A stretch of 64,000 nucleotides of DNA, taken from assembly GCA_015060695.1 (NCBI GenBank), contig SUYA01000004.1:124001-188000 (forward strand). The letters run 5' to 3'. Shown here in pieces: positions 30,951-41,021 of this stretch. The position numbers and the translations under genes were made by a program. Numbering within the stretch: position 1 is the first letter of the stretch; each line of letters opens with the position of its first letter. Source of the stretch: Mediterranea massiliensis. Its GTDB lineage: Bacteria; Bacteroidota; Bacteroidia; Bacteroidales; Bacteroidaceae. The notes beneath the pieces were generated by a model that saw only the letters and a list, made by a program, of their open reading frames with translations, did no database searches and was not told where the DNA came from.

Positions 30951-31556
30951 ATGTTTTCCGGAATAGTAGAAGAATGTGCCACTTTAGTGGCTTTAGAAAA
31001 AGAACAAGAAAATGTACACTTTACTTTTAAATGTTCGTTTGTTGATGAGTTGAAGATTGATCAAAGCGTTTCTCACAATGGTGTATGCCTGACGGTAGTG
31101 AAGATAGAAAACGATACTTATGTGGTTACCGCTATGAAGGAGACTCTGGAACGTTCAAACCTTGGTTTTTTACAAGTAGGTGATGAAGTAAACGTAGAAC
31201 GAAGTATGCTCATGAACGGTCGCCTCGATGGACATATTGTACAAGGACATGTTGACCAAACCGCTACTTGCATAGATGTGCAGGATGCTGAAGGAAGTTA
31301 TTACTTTACTTTTCGTTATGCTTTCGATAAGGAAATGGCTCGTCGTGGTTATCTTACTGTCGATAAAGGCTCGGTAACAGTCAACGGTGTAAGCCTCACT
31401 GTTTGTAATCCTACAGACGACACTTTCCAGGTTGCTATTATTCCTTATACTTTTGAGCATACTAACTTTCATAATATTCGGGTAGGAAGCATTGTAAATA
31501 TTGAGTTTGACATAATCGGTAAGTACATAAGCCGCATTGCTACGTTTACGGTATAA
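30951..31556 (+). CDS. ribE: Riboflavin synthase alpha chain
   Basis: MFSGIVEECATLVAL; two lumazine-binding repeats; NGVSLTV. Confidence 0.96.
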   Translation: MFSGIVEECATLVALEKEQENVHFTFKCSFVDELKIDQSVSHNGVCLTVVKIENDTYVVTAMKETLERSNLGFLQVGDEVNVERSMLMNGRLDGHIVQGHVDQTATCIDVQDAEGSYYFTFRYAFDKEMARRGYLTVDKGSVTVNGVSLTVCNPTDDTFQVAIIPYTFEHTNFHNIRVGSIVNIEFDIIGKYISRIATFTV

Positions 31557-31584
31557 GTGTTGAACATTAATTACTAACTTTGTG

Positions 31585-32127
31585 ATGAATGATTTCCTGA
31601 ATTTAGTAGCAGCTCGTCAAAGCGATAGGGCTTATGATATGAGTCGTCCCGTAGAAGCAGAAAAGTTAGAGCGCATCCTTGAAGCAGCTCGTCTTGCTCC
31701 TTCGGCATGTAATGCCCAACCTTGGAAGTTTGTGGTAATCAACGACCCTCAACTCTCTGTTAAAGTAGGCAAAGCTACAGCCGGGCTCGGTATGAATAAG
31801 TTTGCTAAAGATGCTCCTGTTCATATTCTTATTGTAGAGGAGTCAATGAATATAACTTCCTTTTTAGGGGCCAAAATAAAAGATAAATACTTCCCGTTGA
31901 TAGACATTGGTATAGCAACGGCTCACATAACATTGGCTGCTGAAGCTGAAGGGTTAGGCTCTTGTATATTAGGGTGGTTTGATGAAAAAGAAATAAAGAA
32001 GTTGACAGGTATTCCTACCCATAAACGTCTTTTATTAGACATCACTATTGGATATCCGGCTAAGGCTAAACGGCAGAAGTCTCGTAAGTCGAAGGAGAAA
32101 GTCATTTCGTACAATGGATATAAATAG
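31585..32127 (+). CDS. Nitroreductase family protein
   Basis: RQSDRAYDMSRPVEAEKLERILEAARLAPSACNAQPW; GLGSCILGWF. Confidence 0.92.
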   Translation: MNDFLNLVAARQSDRAYDMSRPVEAEKLERILEAARLAPSACNAQPWKFVVINDPQLSVKVGKATAGLGMNKFAKDAPVHILIVEESMNITSFLGAKIKDKYFPLIDIGIATAHITLAAEAEGLGSCILGWFDEKEIKKLTGIPTHKRLLLDITIGYPAKAKRQKSRKSKEKVISYNGYK

Positions 32128-32177
32128 TGCGTGCTGAATAATTATGTTATTTGCATCGGTGAGCGAAACAGAAAATT

Positions 32178-32855
32178 ATGAAGATACTAATCGTAGAAGA
32201 CGAACCCGCTTTGAGTGATTTGATTCAACGATCGTTGGAGAAAGAACGCTATGTGGTAGAGACGGCATCCGATTTCTATGCTGCTTTGGATAAAATCGAG
32301 ATGTATGAATATGATTGTATCTTGTTGGATATCATGTTGCCCGGTGGTAGTGGCTTGAAAATACTTGAGCGAATGAAGTCACTTCGTAAGAAAGAGAATG
32401 TAATTATAATCTCAGCTAAGGACTCGTTGGAAGATAAGGTGTTGGGATTAGAGTTAGGAGCCGATGATTATCTTCCTAAGCCTTTCCATTTAGCAGAGTT
32501 GACGGCTCGGATAAGAAGTGTATTGCGTAGGAAGCATCGCAATGGTGAACATTCCATTACTTTAGGAAATGTCTGCATGGAACCCGATACATTCTCAGTG
32601 CGGGTTAATGACAAACCGTTGGAACTTAGCAGAAAAGAATATGATATCCTTCATTACTTTATGAATCGCCCCAATCGCATGATAAACAAAAATACGTTGG
32701 CCGAATCGGTATGGGGCGATCACATCGATCAAGTAGATAACTTCGACTTTATTTATACCCAAATTAAGAATTTGCGGAAGAAGTTGAAAGAATCTGAATC
32801 AACTATTGAGATAAAGGTCGTCTATGGTTTTGGTTATAAACTGGTGATAGCATAG
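32178..32855 (+). CDS. OmpR-type response regulator
   Basis: MKILIVEDEPALSDLI; DCILLDIMLPGGSG; LGADDYLPKPFHLAELTARI; winged helix. Confidence 0.95.
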   Translation: MKILIVEDEPALSDLIQRSLEKERYVVETASDFYAALDKIEMYEYDCILLDIMLPGGSGLKILERMKSLRKKENVIIISAKDSLEDKVLGLELGADDYLPKPFHLAELTARIRSVLRRKHRNGEHSITLGNVCMEPDTFSVRVNDKPLELSRKEYDILHYFMNRPNRMINKNTLAESVWGDHIDQVDNFDFIYTQIKNLRKKLKESESTIEIKVVYGFGYKLVIA

Positions 32856-32867
32856 GAGGAGTGTGAT

Positions 32868-34169
32868 ATGAAGTTGTTTCATAGGGTGCTGATTCATCTG
32901 TTAGTAAGTATCTTTGTAGTTTTTTTAGGATGGGCTATCGTTTTTTACCAAGGCATTATGGGTGAGATAAACGACGAAGTAGATGATTCGTTGGAAGACT
33001 ATTCAGAATTGATTATCATCCGTTCATTGGCAGGCAAAGAATTACCACGCCATGATATAGGCTCTAATAATCAGTATTACCTACGCCAGGTAGATGCATC
33101 TTATGCTTGTTCACACGAAGCTATCTCATACCGCGACTCCATGATTTATATTGTGGAAAAAAATGAAACCGAGCCGGCTCGTATATTAACCACCATTTTT
33201 AAAGATAACAACAATCATTATTATGAGTTATCTGTTTATACACCTACTATTGAAAAACAAGATCTTCGTAAAGCCATCTTTCATTTGTTAGTAACTCTTT
33301 TCATCATTCTTTTGATAACCATTCTGCTTATTGACATTTGGGTGTTTCGCCGTAGTATGAAGCCTTTTTATCAACTGATGGAATGGCTCAACAAATTTCG
33401 TTTGGGTCAAAAGAATCCTCCTCTCGATGTATCAACCCATATCATAGAATTTAGAAATTTAAATGAGGCTGTGACGCGTTATACATCTCATAGTGAGAAA
33501 GTGTACGAACAACAAAAGCAGTTTATTGGAAACGCTTCGCATGAAATACAAACACCCCTTGCTATTTGTCAAAATCGTTTGGAGATGTTGATGGAAGATA
33601 ACTCTTTGAAAGAAGAACATCTGGAACAATTAGTTAAAACATATCAGACGTTGGAGTATGTCAGCAAACTGAATAAGTCATTGCTATTACTATCAAAGAT
33701 AGATAATAACCAATTTTCGGAAACCTCTACAATTTGTATTAATGACTTGTTGCGTCAATATGCTACCGACTATCAAGAGGCTTATGGATATCGTAATATT
33801 CGCTTTACATTGAACGAAAAAGCGCATTGCTATCTAAATCTAAACGATACATTGGCTACGGTATTGATAACCAATCTGCTTAAAAATGCCTATCTTCACA
33901 ATTATGAACATGGCGATATCTGTGTAGAGATAGAAAAAAATGCTATTTCTTTTCGAAATACCGGTGATGCACAACCATTGGATCAAGACCTCATCTTCCA
34001 ACGATTCTACCAACGGAAAAAGAAAGAGGGTTCATCAGGCTTAGGCTTAGCTATTGCGGCTGCTATTTGCCGTCAGTTTTCACTCACATTGAGCTATCGC
34101 TATGTAAATAATCAACACGAATTTAGCATAAAAGACAATCAAAAGAATATTTCACAAAAAAAACATTAA
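32868..34169 (+). CDS. Sensor histidine kinase
   Basis: TM segments; H-box FIGNASHEIQTPLAI; N-box TNLLKNAYLHN; GSSGLGLAIA. Confidence 0.95.
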   Translation: MKLFHRVLIHLLVSIFVVFLGWAIVFYQGIMGEINDEVDDSLEDYSELIIIRSLAGKELPRHDIGSNNQYYLRQVDASYACSHEAISYRDSMIYIVEKNETEPARILTTIFKDNNNHYYELSVYTPTIEKQDLRKAIFHLLVTLFIILLITILLIDIWVFRRSMKPFYQLMEWLNKFRLGQKNPPLDVSTHIIEFRNLNEAVTRYTSHSEKVYEQQKQFIGNASHEIQTPLAICQNRLEMLMEDNSLKEEHLEQLVKTYQTLEYVSKLNKSLLLLSKIDNNQFSETSTICINDLLRQYATDYQEAYGYRNIRFTLNEKAHCYLNLNDTLATVLITNLLKNAYLHNYEHGDICVEIEKNAISFRNTGDAQPLDQDLIFQRFYQRKKKEGSSGLGLAIAAAICRQFSLTLSYRYVNNQHEFSIKDNQKNISQKKH

Positions 34170-34248
34170 AATCTCAAAACTTCAGAATCTTTTCAGAATC
34201 CTTTTTCATTTTTGTATTGTGAAAATAAATTTAGTGTAAACCATAAAA

Positions 34249-34698
34249 ATGAGAAAGATGAAAAAAGTAGCATTATTATTAGTATCTATGTTCGTATTGA
34301 GCCTCACGGTAAAGGCCGATGACGATAAACCTATTCAAGTGAGTGAAATGCCTGTTGTTGCCCAAAAAATTATCAAAAATTATTTTCCAGGACGAACGGT
34401 TGCTATGGCAAAAGTAGAAATGGACTTTATGAATAAAAGTTATGAAGTTATTTTTACTAACGGTGATAAGGTTGAATTTGATAAAAAAGGTAATTGGACT
34501 AATGTAGATTGTGAATATAGCCAAGTACCTGCTGAGATAATACCAACCGCTATACGCAATTATCTATCCAAGCACTATCCCGAAGCCAAAGTGCTACAGA
34601 TTGATATAGACGATAGAAAGAAATATGACGTTGAATTGAACAATGGCTTTGAACTGAAGTTCGACAAACGTTTCCGCTTAATTGATGTTGATAGATAA
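34249..34698 (+). CDS. PepSY-like periplasmic protein (DUF2874 type)
   Basis: Signal peptide; repeated AKVEMDFMNKSYEVIFTNGDKVEFDKKGNW / IDIDDRKKYDVELNNGFELKFDKRF. Confidence 0.85.
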   Translation: MRKMKKVALLLVSMFVLSLTVKADDDKPIQVSEMPVVAQKIIKNYFPGRTVAMAKVEMDFMNKSYEVIFTNGDKVEFDKKGNWTNVDCEYSQVPAEIIPTAIRNYLSKHYPEAKVLQIDIDDRKKYDVELNNGFELKFDKRFRLIDVDR

Positions 34699-34719
34699 GA
34701 ATGTTTCGCTGATAAAAGA

Positions 34720-34766
34720 AAACGTGCCTCTCCTTTGTATTTAACGAGAAGCACGTTTCCTTTTTA
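34720..34766. terminator. Bidirectional terminator between PepSY gene and msrA
   Basis: AAACGTGC (34720-34727) / GCACGTTT (34751-34758) + T-rich flank. Confidence 0.7.
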
Positions 34767-34767
34767 T

Positions 34768-35253
34768 TTAGAACTTCTTTATGCGGATATGGCAATAAGG
34801 CTCACCACCGGTTTTATCGTAGTAGTGTTGATGATATTCTTCGCCTATCCAAAAACGTTCGGCTGGACGAAGCCGAGTGTTTACAACATGCCCTTTACTA
34901 CGAAGTAATTCAATGACTTCAAGGGCCATCTGTTGTTGCTTATCATCAAGATAGAATATTTCACTACGATATTGTGGACCTATATCAGGACCTATGCCAT
35001 CGGTTTGTGCGGGGTCGTGTATTTCGAAAAACAACTTGCAAAGATCTGTGTAGCTGACTACTTCGGCATCATACTCCACTATAATGGCTTCAACGTGTTG
35101 AGTTAAATGAGCTTTAACCTCGGTATAAGTAGGATTTTCTTCGGTTCCGCCGGTGTAGCCCACTACGGTACTTAATACACCCTTACAACGTTCAAATTGA
35201 TGTTGTACCCCCCAAAAGCAACCAGCGGCAAAGATAGCTTTCTCTTTTTTCAT
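34768..35253 (-). CDS. msrA: Peptide-methionine (S)-S-oxide reductase
   Basis: AIFAAGCFWGVQHQFERCKGVLSTVVGYTGG. Confidence 0.97.
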   Translation of the reverse strand: MKKEKAIFAAGCFWGVQHQFERCKGVLSTVVGYTGGTEENPTYTEVKAHLTQHVEAIIVEYDAEVVSYTDLCKLFFEIHDPAQTDGIGPDIGPQYRSEIFYLDDKQQQMALEVIELLRSKGHVVNTRLRPAERFWIGEEYHQHYYDKTGGEPYCHIRIKKF

Positions 35254-35340
35254 GATAATTCTTTTTATTTAAAATGACGCTACAAATATAAATACTTTAT
35301 TGGGTAAAATATGAAACCTATAAAAAAAGTTTGCCTATTA

Positions 35341-35372
35341 TTTGTCAAATCGAAAAAGAATCTCTACCTTTG
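35341..35372 (+). promoter_or_regulatory. Bacteroides-type promoter for cobalamin locus
   Basis: TTTG (35341-35344) - N20 - TACCTTTG (35365-35372). Confidence 0.75.
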
Positions 35373-35379
35373 CCATCGG

Positions 35380-35560
35380 TTTTGTTCCTTATCCTCTATT
35401 CGGAGGTAGGATTAAAAGGGAATCGGGTGAAAATCCCGAACAGTCCCGCTGCTGTAAGTTTTATAATAAAGTTCATCAATGACTACATGCCACTGTTCGT
35501 AATGAATGGGAAGGCGATGAACTGAAGAAACAAGTCAGAAGACCTGCAAGACCGAGTCAA
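35380..35560 (+). promoter_or_regulatory. Cobalamin (B12) riboswitch
   Basis: GGGAATCGGGTGAAAATCCCGAACAGTCCCGCTGCTGTAA...GCCACTG...GGGAAGGCG...AAGTCAGAAGACCTGC. Confidence 0.96.
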
Positions 35561-35620
35561 AAAATTGCAAGCTCGAGGATAGCGTGCAGTGTACATAAGT
35601 AGAATATTACTTATATTTTT

Positions 35621-37633
35621 ATGAAAGCAAAAGCCTTGATACGGGCTATCTGTATCTGTATGTTGGCCTCTATAAATATACAAAAAACAGAGGCGCAAAA
35701 GGTAGATTCCATTGGTGATAAGGTTCACCAATTGACTGAAGTAACAATAAAAGCACGTCGGACACCGATGAAGGTGACAACTACGACACCGGTGCAATTA
35801 TTGGGTAAGGATGAAATAAAGAATTTGGGTTTGCAGAACATGGCTGATGCTGTACGCCGTTTTGCAGGTACCAATGTCCGAGACTATGGAGGTATAGGCG
35901 GTTTGAAGACGGTTTCTGTACGTAACTTAGGGGCTGCTCATACGGCTGTCAGCTATGATGGAGTAGTGGTGAGTAACACACAAGCGGGGCAAGTTGACAT
36001 TGGTCGTTTTTCGTTGGATAATGTATCTACCTTGTCGTTGATTATTGGACATGATGATAACTTATTGCAACCGGCACGATTGTTCGCTTCTGCCGGAGTG
36101 TTGAACATCGAAACCGAACGTCCTGTATTTGATGGGGATAAACGTAATCAGACACAGATTCAACTACGCGGAGGGTCGTTTGGATACTTTACTCCTTCGT
36201 TACGCCATTGGTATCGTTTGTCTAATCAGACTACACTAACTGCTAATGTAAACTATCTACATGCTGATGGAGGTTATCCGTTTACCCTAAAAAACGGAAA
36301 GTTGGTGACACAGGAAAAACGCATTAATAGTGACATGGAATCGTGGCAGGGTGAAGTAAATATGTTTCATACGTTTAAAGACGAAAGCGAACTGAATGCA
36401 AAAGCATATTACTATCATTCAGAGCGGGGATTGCCAGGTTCAATAGTGTTATATAACAAAGAGTCTAATGAACGTTTGTGGGATGAACACTTTTTTGTTC
36501 AGGCACGCTATAAGAAGTTACTATCCGAGAAGTGGAAATGGCAACTGCAAGGCAAGTATAACTATTCGTGGAATAAATACCAAGATCAGGGTGCCCAATA
36601 TACCGATGGTAAGCAGATTGATACCAATCGTCAGCATGAGTATTATGTTTCGGCTACATGGCTTTATACCCCTTTACCCGGTTGGCAGATAGCTTTGGCT
36701 CAAGATGGCATTGTAAATCGCCTTTACACCAACGGAGTGAATCCACCGGAACCTGTACGTTATACATCGTTGACTGCACTGAATATGCATTATCAATGGA
36801 ATCGATTGAAGATTGCAGCTTCATTGGTGGCCACCTATATAAGCGAAAAGGTTAAGAGAGGAGAAACCCCCGACGATCGTAAACGCTTGTCACCCTCATT
36901 CTCGCTATCGTGGCAACCCTGGAAAGAACATTCGCTACGTTTGCGTGCCATGTACAAACAGACATTTAGAGTACCCACATTTAGCGACTTATATTATTTA
37001 CGAGTGGGAAACACCCATCTGCGCCCCGAAAAAGCTACGGAATATACATTGGGCTTGACTTGGAGTGGTAGTCCATTTCGTTTTACCGACTACCTAACTC
37101 TAACCCTTGACGGGTATTACAACACGGTGAACGATAAAATTGTGGCCTTTCCAAGTACTTATGTATGGAAAATGCAGAATTATGGCAAAGCACGCCTTGC
37201 CGGGATAGATTTGACAATGGCTACTTATGTGCCTTTTGGAAAACAAACTGGCCTTAGCTTATCAGGTAACTATTCGTGGCAAAAAGCCATAGATGTTACT
37301 GATAAAGAGTCTAAAAACTATAAACATCAGCTACCCTATACACCCCGACATAACGGAAACGTCTCAGCTCTCTTAGAGACACCGTGGGTGAATGGAGGCT
37401 ATACAGTAACTATGGTAGGAAAGCGTTACTGTTTGGCGCAGAATATTCCTGAAAACGAGATTGCCGGCTATGCAGAACATACCGCTACTTTGTGGCGTGA
37501 GTTTAAGCTGAAGGATTGTAACTTACGTCTGCAGGCTGAGATTATTAATCTGACCGATGAACAATATGACGTGATAAAGTATTATCCTATGCCAGGACGT
37601 TCCTGGCGATTGACTGCAAGCATAATCTTTTGA
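35621..37633 (+). CDS. btuB: TonB-dependent receptor (BtuB-like)
   Basis: Plug domain MADAVRRFAGTNVRDYGGIGGLKTVSVRNLGAAHTAV; immediately downstream of B12 riboswitch. Confidence 0.9.
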   Translation: MKAKALIRAICICMLASINIQKTEAQKVDSIGDKVHQLTEVTIKARRTPMKVTTTTPVQLLGKDEIKNLGLQNMADAVRRFAGTNVRDYGGIGGLKTVSVRNLGAAHTAVSYDGVVVSNTQAGQVDIGRFSLDNVSTLSLIIGHDDNLLQPARLFASAGVLNIETERPVFDGDKRNQTQIQLRGGSFGYFTPSLRHWYRLSNQTTLTANVNYLHADGGYPFTLKNGKLVTQEKRINSDMESWQGEVNMFHTFKDESELNAKAYYYHSERGLPGSIVLYNKESNERLWDEHFFVQARYKKLLSEKWKWQLQGKYNYSWNKYQDQGAQYTDGKQIDTNRQHEYYVSATWLYTPLPGWQIALAQDGIVNRLYTNGVNPPEPVRYTSLTALNMHYQWNRLKIAASLVATYISEKVKRGETPDDRKRLSPSFSLSWQPWKEHSLRLRAMYKQTFRVPTFSDLYYLRVGNTHLRPEKATEYTLGLTWSGSPFRFTDYLTLTLDGYYNTVNDKIVAFPSTYVWKMQNYGKARLAGIDLTMATYVPFGKQTGLSLSGNYSWQKAIDVTDKESKNYKHQLPYTPRHNGNVSALLETPWVNGGYTVTMVGKRYCLAQNIPENEIAGYAEHTATLWREFKLKDCNLRLQAEIINLTDEQYDVIKYYPMPGRSWRLTASIIF

Positions 37634-37673
37634 TTTACAAGAATTAATTATTAACCATAAATAATATAATGAT

Positions 37674-38753
37674 ATGAAACTTAAGTCTATTTTATTTCCT
37701 GCGTTTGGCTGCATACTCTGTGGCATGACTTTTATGGCTTGTAGTGACGATTCAGAAGAACCGAAGCCTATTATTGATCCGGTTTACTATTCGTACATAT
37801 TAAATGAAGGCAGTTGGCCGGGCAACAATGCTAATATCTCCTTGTTCGACCCAGTTGCTGGTGAACTTATCCAATCAGATGTTTATCAGGCGGTGAATGG
37901 TCGTAAAATGGGTGAGTTGGCTAATGCAATGATAGAAGATGACGATCAGATATATGTAGTATTGAATGGATCGAAGTATGTAGCCCGCCTCGATGCCACA
38001 TGTAAGGAGCAAGCTCGATACACATTTGCCGAGGCCGAAGGTGCTCCTCGTTGCATAGATGTAGAAGACGGCTTTGTATATGTTACTCAATACGGTGGTC
38101 AGGTTAGCAAACTCGATGCAAAAACCATGACACGTGTAGCCACTTTCAATGGAGGTGACAATCTGGAAGGTATTGTAGCCGACGATGGTAAACTTTATGT
38201 GGCTAACGGTTGGAAAGGCATAGATACGTTTAATAACGAACTTCTTGTGATAGATGCCGAAACCATGAAGCAGACGGGTAGCATCAAGGTTGTAGAAAAC
38301 CCTGGAAAACTATATGAGATAGATGACAAAATCTATTTGTTGTCTGTAGGTAACTATGTGGATGTAGAAGCCTCTTTACAACTCATAGACCCCGCAACCA
38401 ATACTGCCAAACCCATTACTTCAGCCGACAAGATTACAGAAGGAAACGACGGTCTTATTTATGGGGTGCGATCTACCTATGACGCCGAGTGGAAACTTAC
38501 TAACAGCTTCTTTGTTTACAACCCGAGAAGCGGACGAGTAGAAGATACATCTTTCTTACGTGACGCTCCCGATTCCTTCAGTACCGTTGCCATCTATCTG
38601 TTGGAAGTTGATGAAAATACAGGCTATATTTACGTTGGTACCAGCGATTATGTCAGTACCGGTACCATCTATCAGTTCGACAAGACTGGTAAGCTGCTCC
38701 ACAAATTCGATTCCGGTGGTATCAATCCGAATACAATGATATTTATTGACTGA
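37674..38753 (+). CDS. btuG: BtuG-like surface beta-propeller lipoprotein
   Basis: Lipobox FMACSDD; DUF5074/YncE-like propeller repeats; adjacent to btuB-like gene. Confidence 0.8.
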   Translation: MKLKSILFPAFGCILCGMTFMACSDDSEEPKPIIDPVYYSYILNEGSWPGNNANISLFDPVAGELIQSDVYQAVNGRKMGELANAMIEDDDQIYVVLNGSKYVARLDATCKEQARYTFAEAEGAPRCIDVEDGFVYVTQYGGQVSKLDAKTMTRVATFNGGDNLEGIVADDGKLYVANGWKGIDTFNNELLVIDAETMKQTGSIKVVENPGKLYEIDDKIYLLSVGNYVDVEASLQLIDPATNTAKPITSADKITEGNDGLIYGVRSTYDAEWKLTNSFFVYNPRSGRVEDTSFLRDAPDSFSTVAIYLLEVDENTGYIYVGTSDYVSTGTIYQFDKTGKLLHKFDSGGINPNTMIFID

Positions 38754-38754
38754 T

Positions 38755-39891
38755 ATGAAACATATTTTACTATCTGCCCATATAGTAATCTTCGTCTTGC
38801 TCTTGTCCGCATGTGGTGGCAGGAGCAAGACTTCCTATTCGCAATGGCAGGGAGATACCCTCTCCATGCGCTATGCCCACTACTTGACACTGGTAGATTA
38901 TGACGGATACACGCTGGCCGAGATACGCAATCCTTGGGATACATTACACACATTGCACACCTATTTACTGATAGACAAGTCGGCTCCTTTGCCATCTCAT
39001 CTGCCTGAAGGTACAGTGCTACGTACACCTCTTTCCAAAGCCTTATTCTATTCATCGGTGCATTGCAGCCTGTTGAAACAACTTGATGCTTTGCAAACTA
39101 TCGGAGGTGTTTGCGACTTGAATTATATCAATCTGCCCGAAGTGAAGCAAGGAGTTGCTGCCGGACAGATTGTCGATTGTGGCGATGCTACAAATCCCGA
39201 TATAGAGCAAATAATTGAACTCTATCCCGACGCTATACTGCTTTCTCCTTTCGAGAACAGCGGTGGATATGGTCGAGTTGGGAATTTGGACATTCCTCTG
39301 ATAGAATGTGCCGACTACATGGAAACATCCCCTTTAGGCCGAGCCGAGTGGATGCGATTTTACGGCCGACTGGTTGGAAAAAGTGCTCAAGCCGACAGCC
39401 TTTTTGTTGCAGTAGAAGCTAACTATATCCAACTCAAAACAAAAGCATTACAAGCACAAACCCAACCTTCTGTGATACCTGACCTGCGTATAGGTTCCAC
39501 ATGGTACATGCCCGGTGGACGTAGTTATATCGGACGCCTGTTTCAAGATGCCAACATCAATTATGCCTATGCTGACGATACCCATAGCGGTTCGGTTCCT
39601 CTCTCATTCGAGACTGTATTTGACAAGGCTGGTCAAGCAGACATTTGGCTGATACGCTACAATCGTCCCGATTGTGATATGACCTACAACGACCTATCCA
39701 CCGACTTCGCAGGATATACCGGTTTGAAGGCCTTCAAACAGCGTCAAGTATATGGGTGCAACACCGCCCATTGCCCATATTATGAGGAAATTCCCTTTCG
39801 TCCCGATTATTTATTAAACGATTATATCCGGATTTTTCATCCCGAAATAGGAGATTTGGATGATTTGCGTTATTTTTGTCCCTTGCAATGA
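38755..39891 (+). CDS. btuF: ABC transporter substrate-binding protein (BtuF-like)
   Basis: Lipobox LLLSACGG; ALQTIGGVCDLNYINLPEVKQGVAAGQIVDCGDATNPDIEQIIELYPDAIL. Confidence 0.85.
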   Translation: MKHILLSAHIVIFVLLLSACGGRSKTSYSQWQGDTLSMRYAHYLTLVDYDGYTLAEIRNPWDTLHTLHTYLLIDKSAPLPSHLPEGTVLRTPLSKALFYSSVHCSLLKQLDALQTIGGVCDLNYINLPEVKQGVAAGQIVDCGDATNPDIEQIIELYPDAILLSPFENSGGYGRVGNLDIPLIECADYMETSPLGRAEWMRFYGRLVGKSAQADSLFVAVEANYIQLKTKALQAQTQPSVIPDLRIGSTWYMPGGRSYIGRLFQDANINYAYADDTHSGSVPLSFETVFDKAGQADIWLIRYNRPDCDMTYNDLSTDFAGYTGLKAFKQRQVYGCNTAHCPYYEEIPFRPDYLLNDYIRIFHPEIGDLDDLRYFCPLQ

Positions 39892-40919
39892 ATAAAGGAA
39901 TGAAATATGGCATTGCTTTGGTCGTAGGTATTCTTCTACTATTATTGGCTAATCTGTTGGTTGGTTCGGTATCGATACCTGCCGACCAGGTTTTCCGTAT
40001 CCTCTTCTTAGACCAGGAGGGAAATAAACCAGGCTGGCATTTCATTCTGTGGGAATCCCGCTTACCTCAAGCACTTACTGCCTTGTTGTGTGGTAGCGGA
40101 TTGGCTGTATGTGGTTTGATGCTTCAGACGGCATTTCGCAATCCATTGGCCGATCCATCAATCTTAGGCATAAATAGCGGAGCCAGCTTGGGGGTTGCAT
40201 TGGTCATGTTGGGGTGGGGTGGTAGCATTACTACCGCCGGTATCTCTTTCTCTGGTTTTCTTTCAGTACTGTTGGGAGCCTTTTTGGGTGCCATGTTGGT
40301 GATGGCAATCATCCTATTTTTCTCCACGTGGGTGCATAGCAATCTGCTACTACTTATTGTGGGCATCATGATAGGTTATATCATCTCCTCAGCCATCTCT
40401 CTGTTAAACTTCTTTGCTACGGCCGAAGGGGTTCAATCATACATGATTTGGGGGTTGGGCAATTTCGGAGGTGTATCGTTGCGCCAATTACCCCTGTATG
40501 CGTTGACTACCATTGTGGGACTTATTGGCTCGCTACTACTGATAAAACCACTCAACGCTTTGCTTTTGGGTGATAAATATGCTACCAATTTAGGTATCAA
40601 TGTCCGCAGAGTACGCAATGAGTTGTTACTGGTCACCGGCTTACTGACTGCCATTTCTACAGCTTTCTGTGGCCCTATTTCTTTTATTGGTTTAGCAGTT
40701 CCCCACATAGCCCGCTTGTTGCTGGGTATGGCAAACCACAAAACACTTTTACCTGTTACCATTCTATTAGGAGCTTTTGTTGCTCTGTTATGCAATCTTT
40801 TGTGTGTGATACCGGGCGAGTCGGGCATCATTCCATTAAATGCAGTTACTCCTATCATAGGTGCCCCCGTTATTCTCTATGTCTTGCTGAATGGTCGAAG
40901 CTCTCGCAGTTTCACTTAA
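39888..40919 (+). CDS. btuC: FecCD-family ABC permease (BtuC-like)
   Basis: RLPQALTALLCGSGLAVCGLMLQTAFRNPLADPSILGINSGASLG; overlaps btuF stop by 4 nt. Confidence 0.93.
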   Translation: MNKGMKYGIALVVGILLLLLANLLVGSVSIPADQVFRILFLDQEGNKPGWHFILWESRLPQALTALLCGSGLAVCGLMLQTAFRNPLADPSILGINSGASLGVALVMLGWGGSITTAGISFSGFLSVLLGAFLGAMLVMAIILFFSTWVHSNLLLLIVGIMIGYIISSAISLLNFFATAEGVQSYMIWGLGNFGGVSLRQLPLYALTTIVGLIGSLLLIKPLNALLLGDKYATNLGINVRRVRNELLLVTGLLTAISTAFCGPISFIGLAVPHIARLLLGMANHKTLLPVTILLGAFVALLCNLLCVIPGESGIIPLNAVTPIIGAPVILYVLLNGRSSRSFT

Positions 40920-41021
40920 AGAAAAGCGTTCAGATAGTCAATTATTTTTTTGTGTGATACACTTTGCATTTAGTGGAAATATCTATAATTTTGTACCTTT
41001 AATTAATTCGGAAATAGATTT

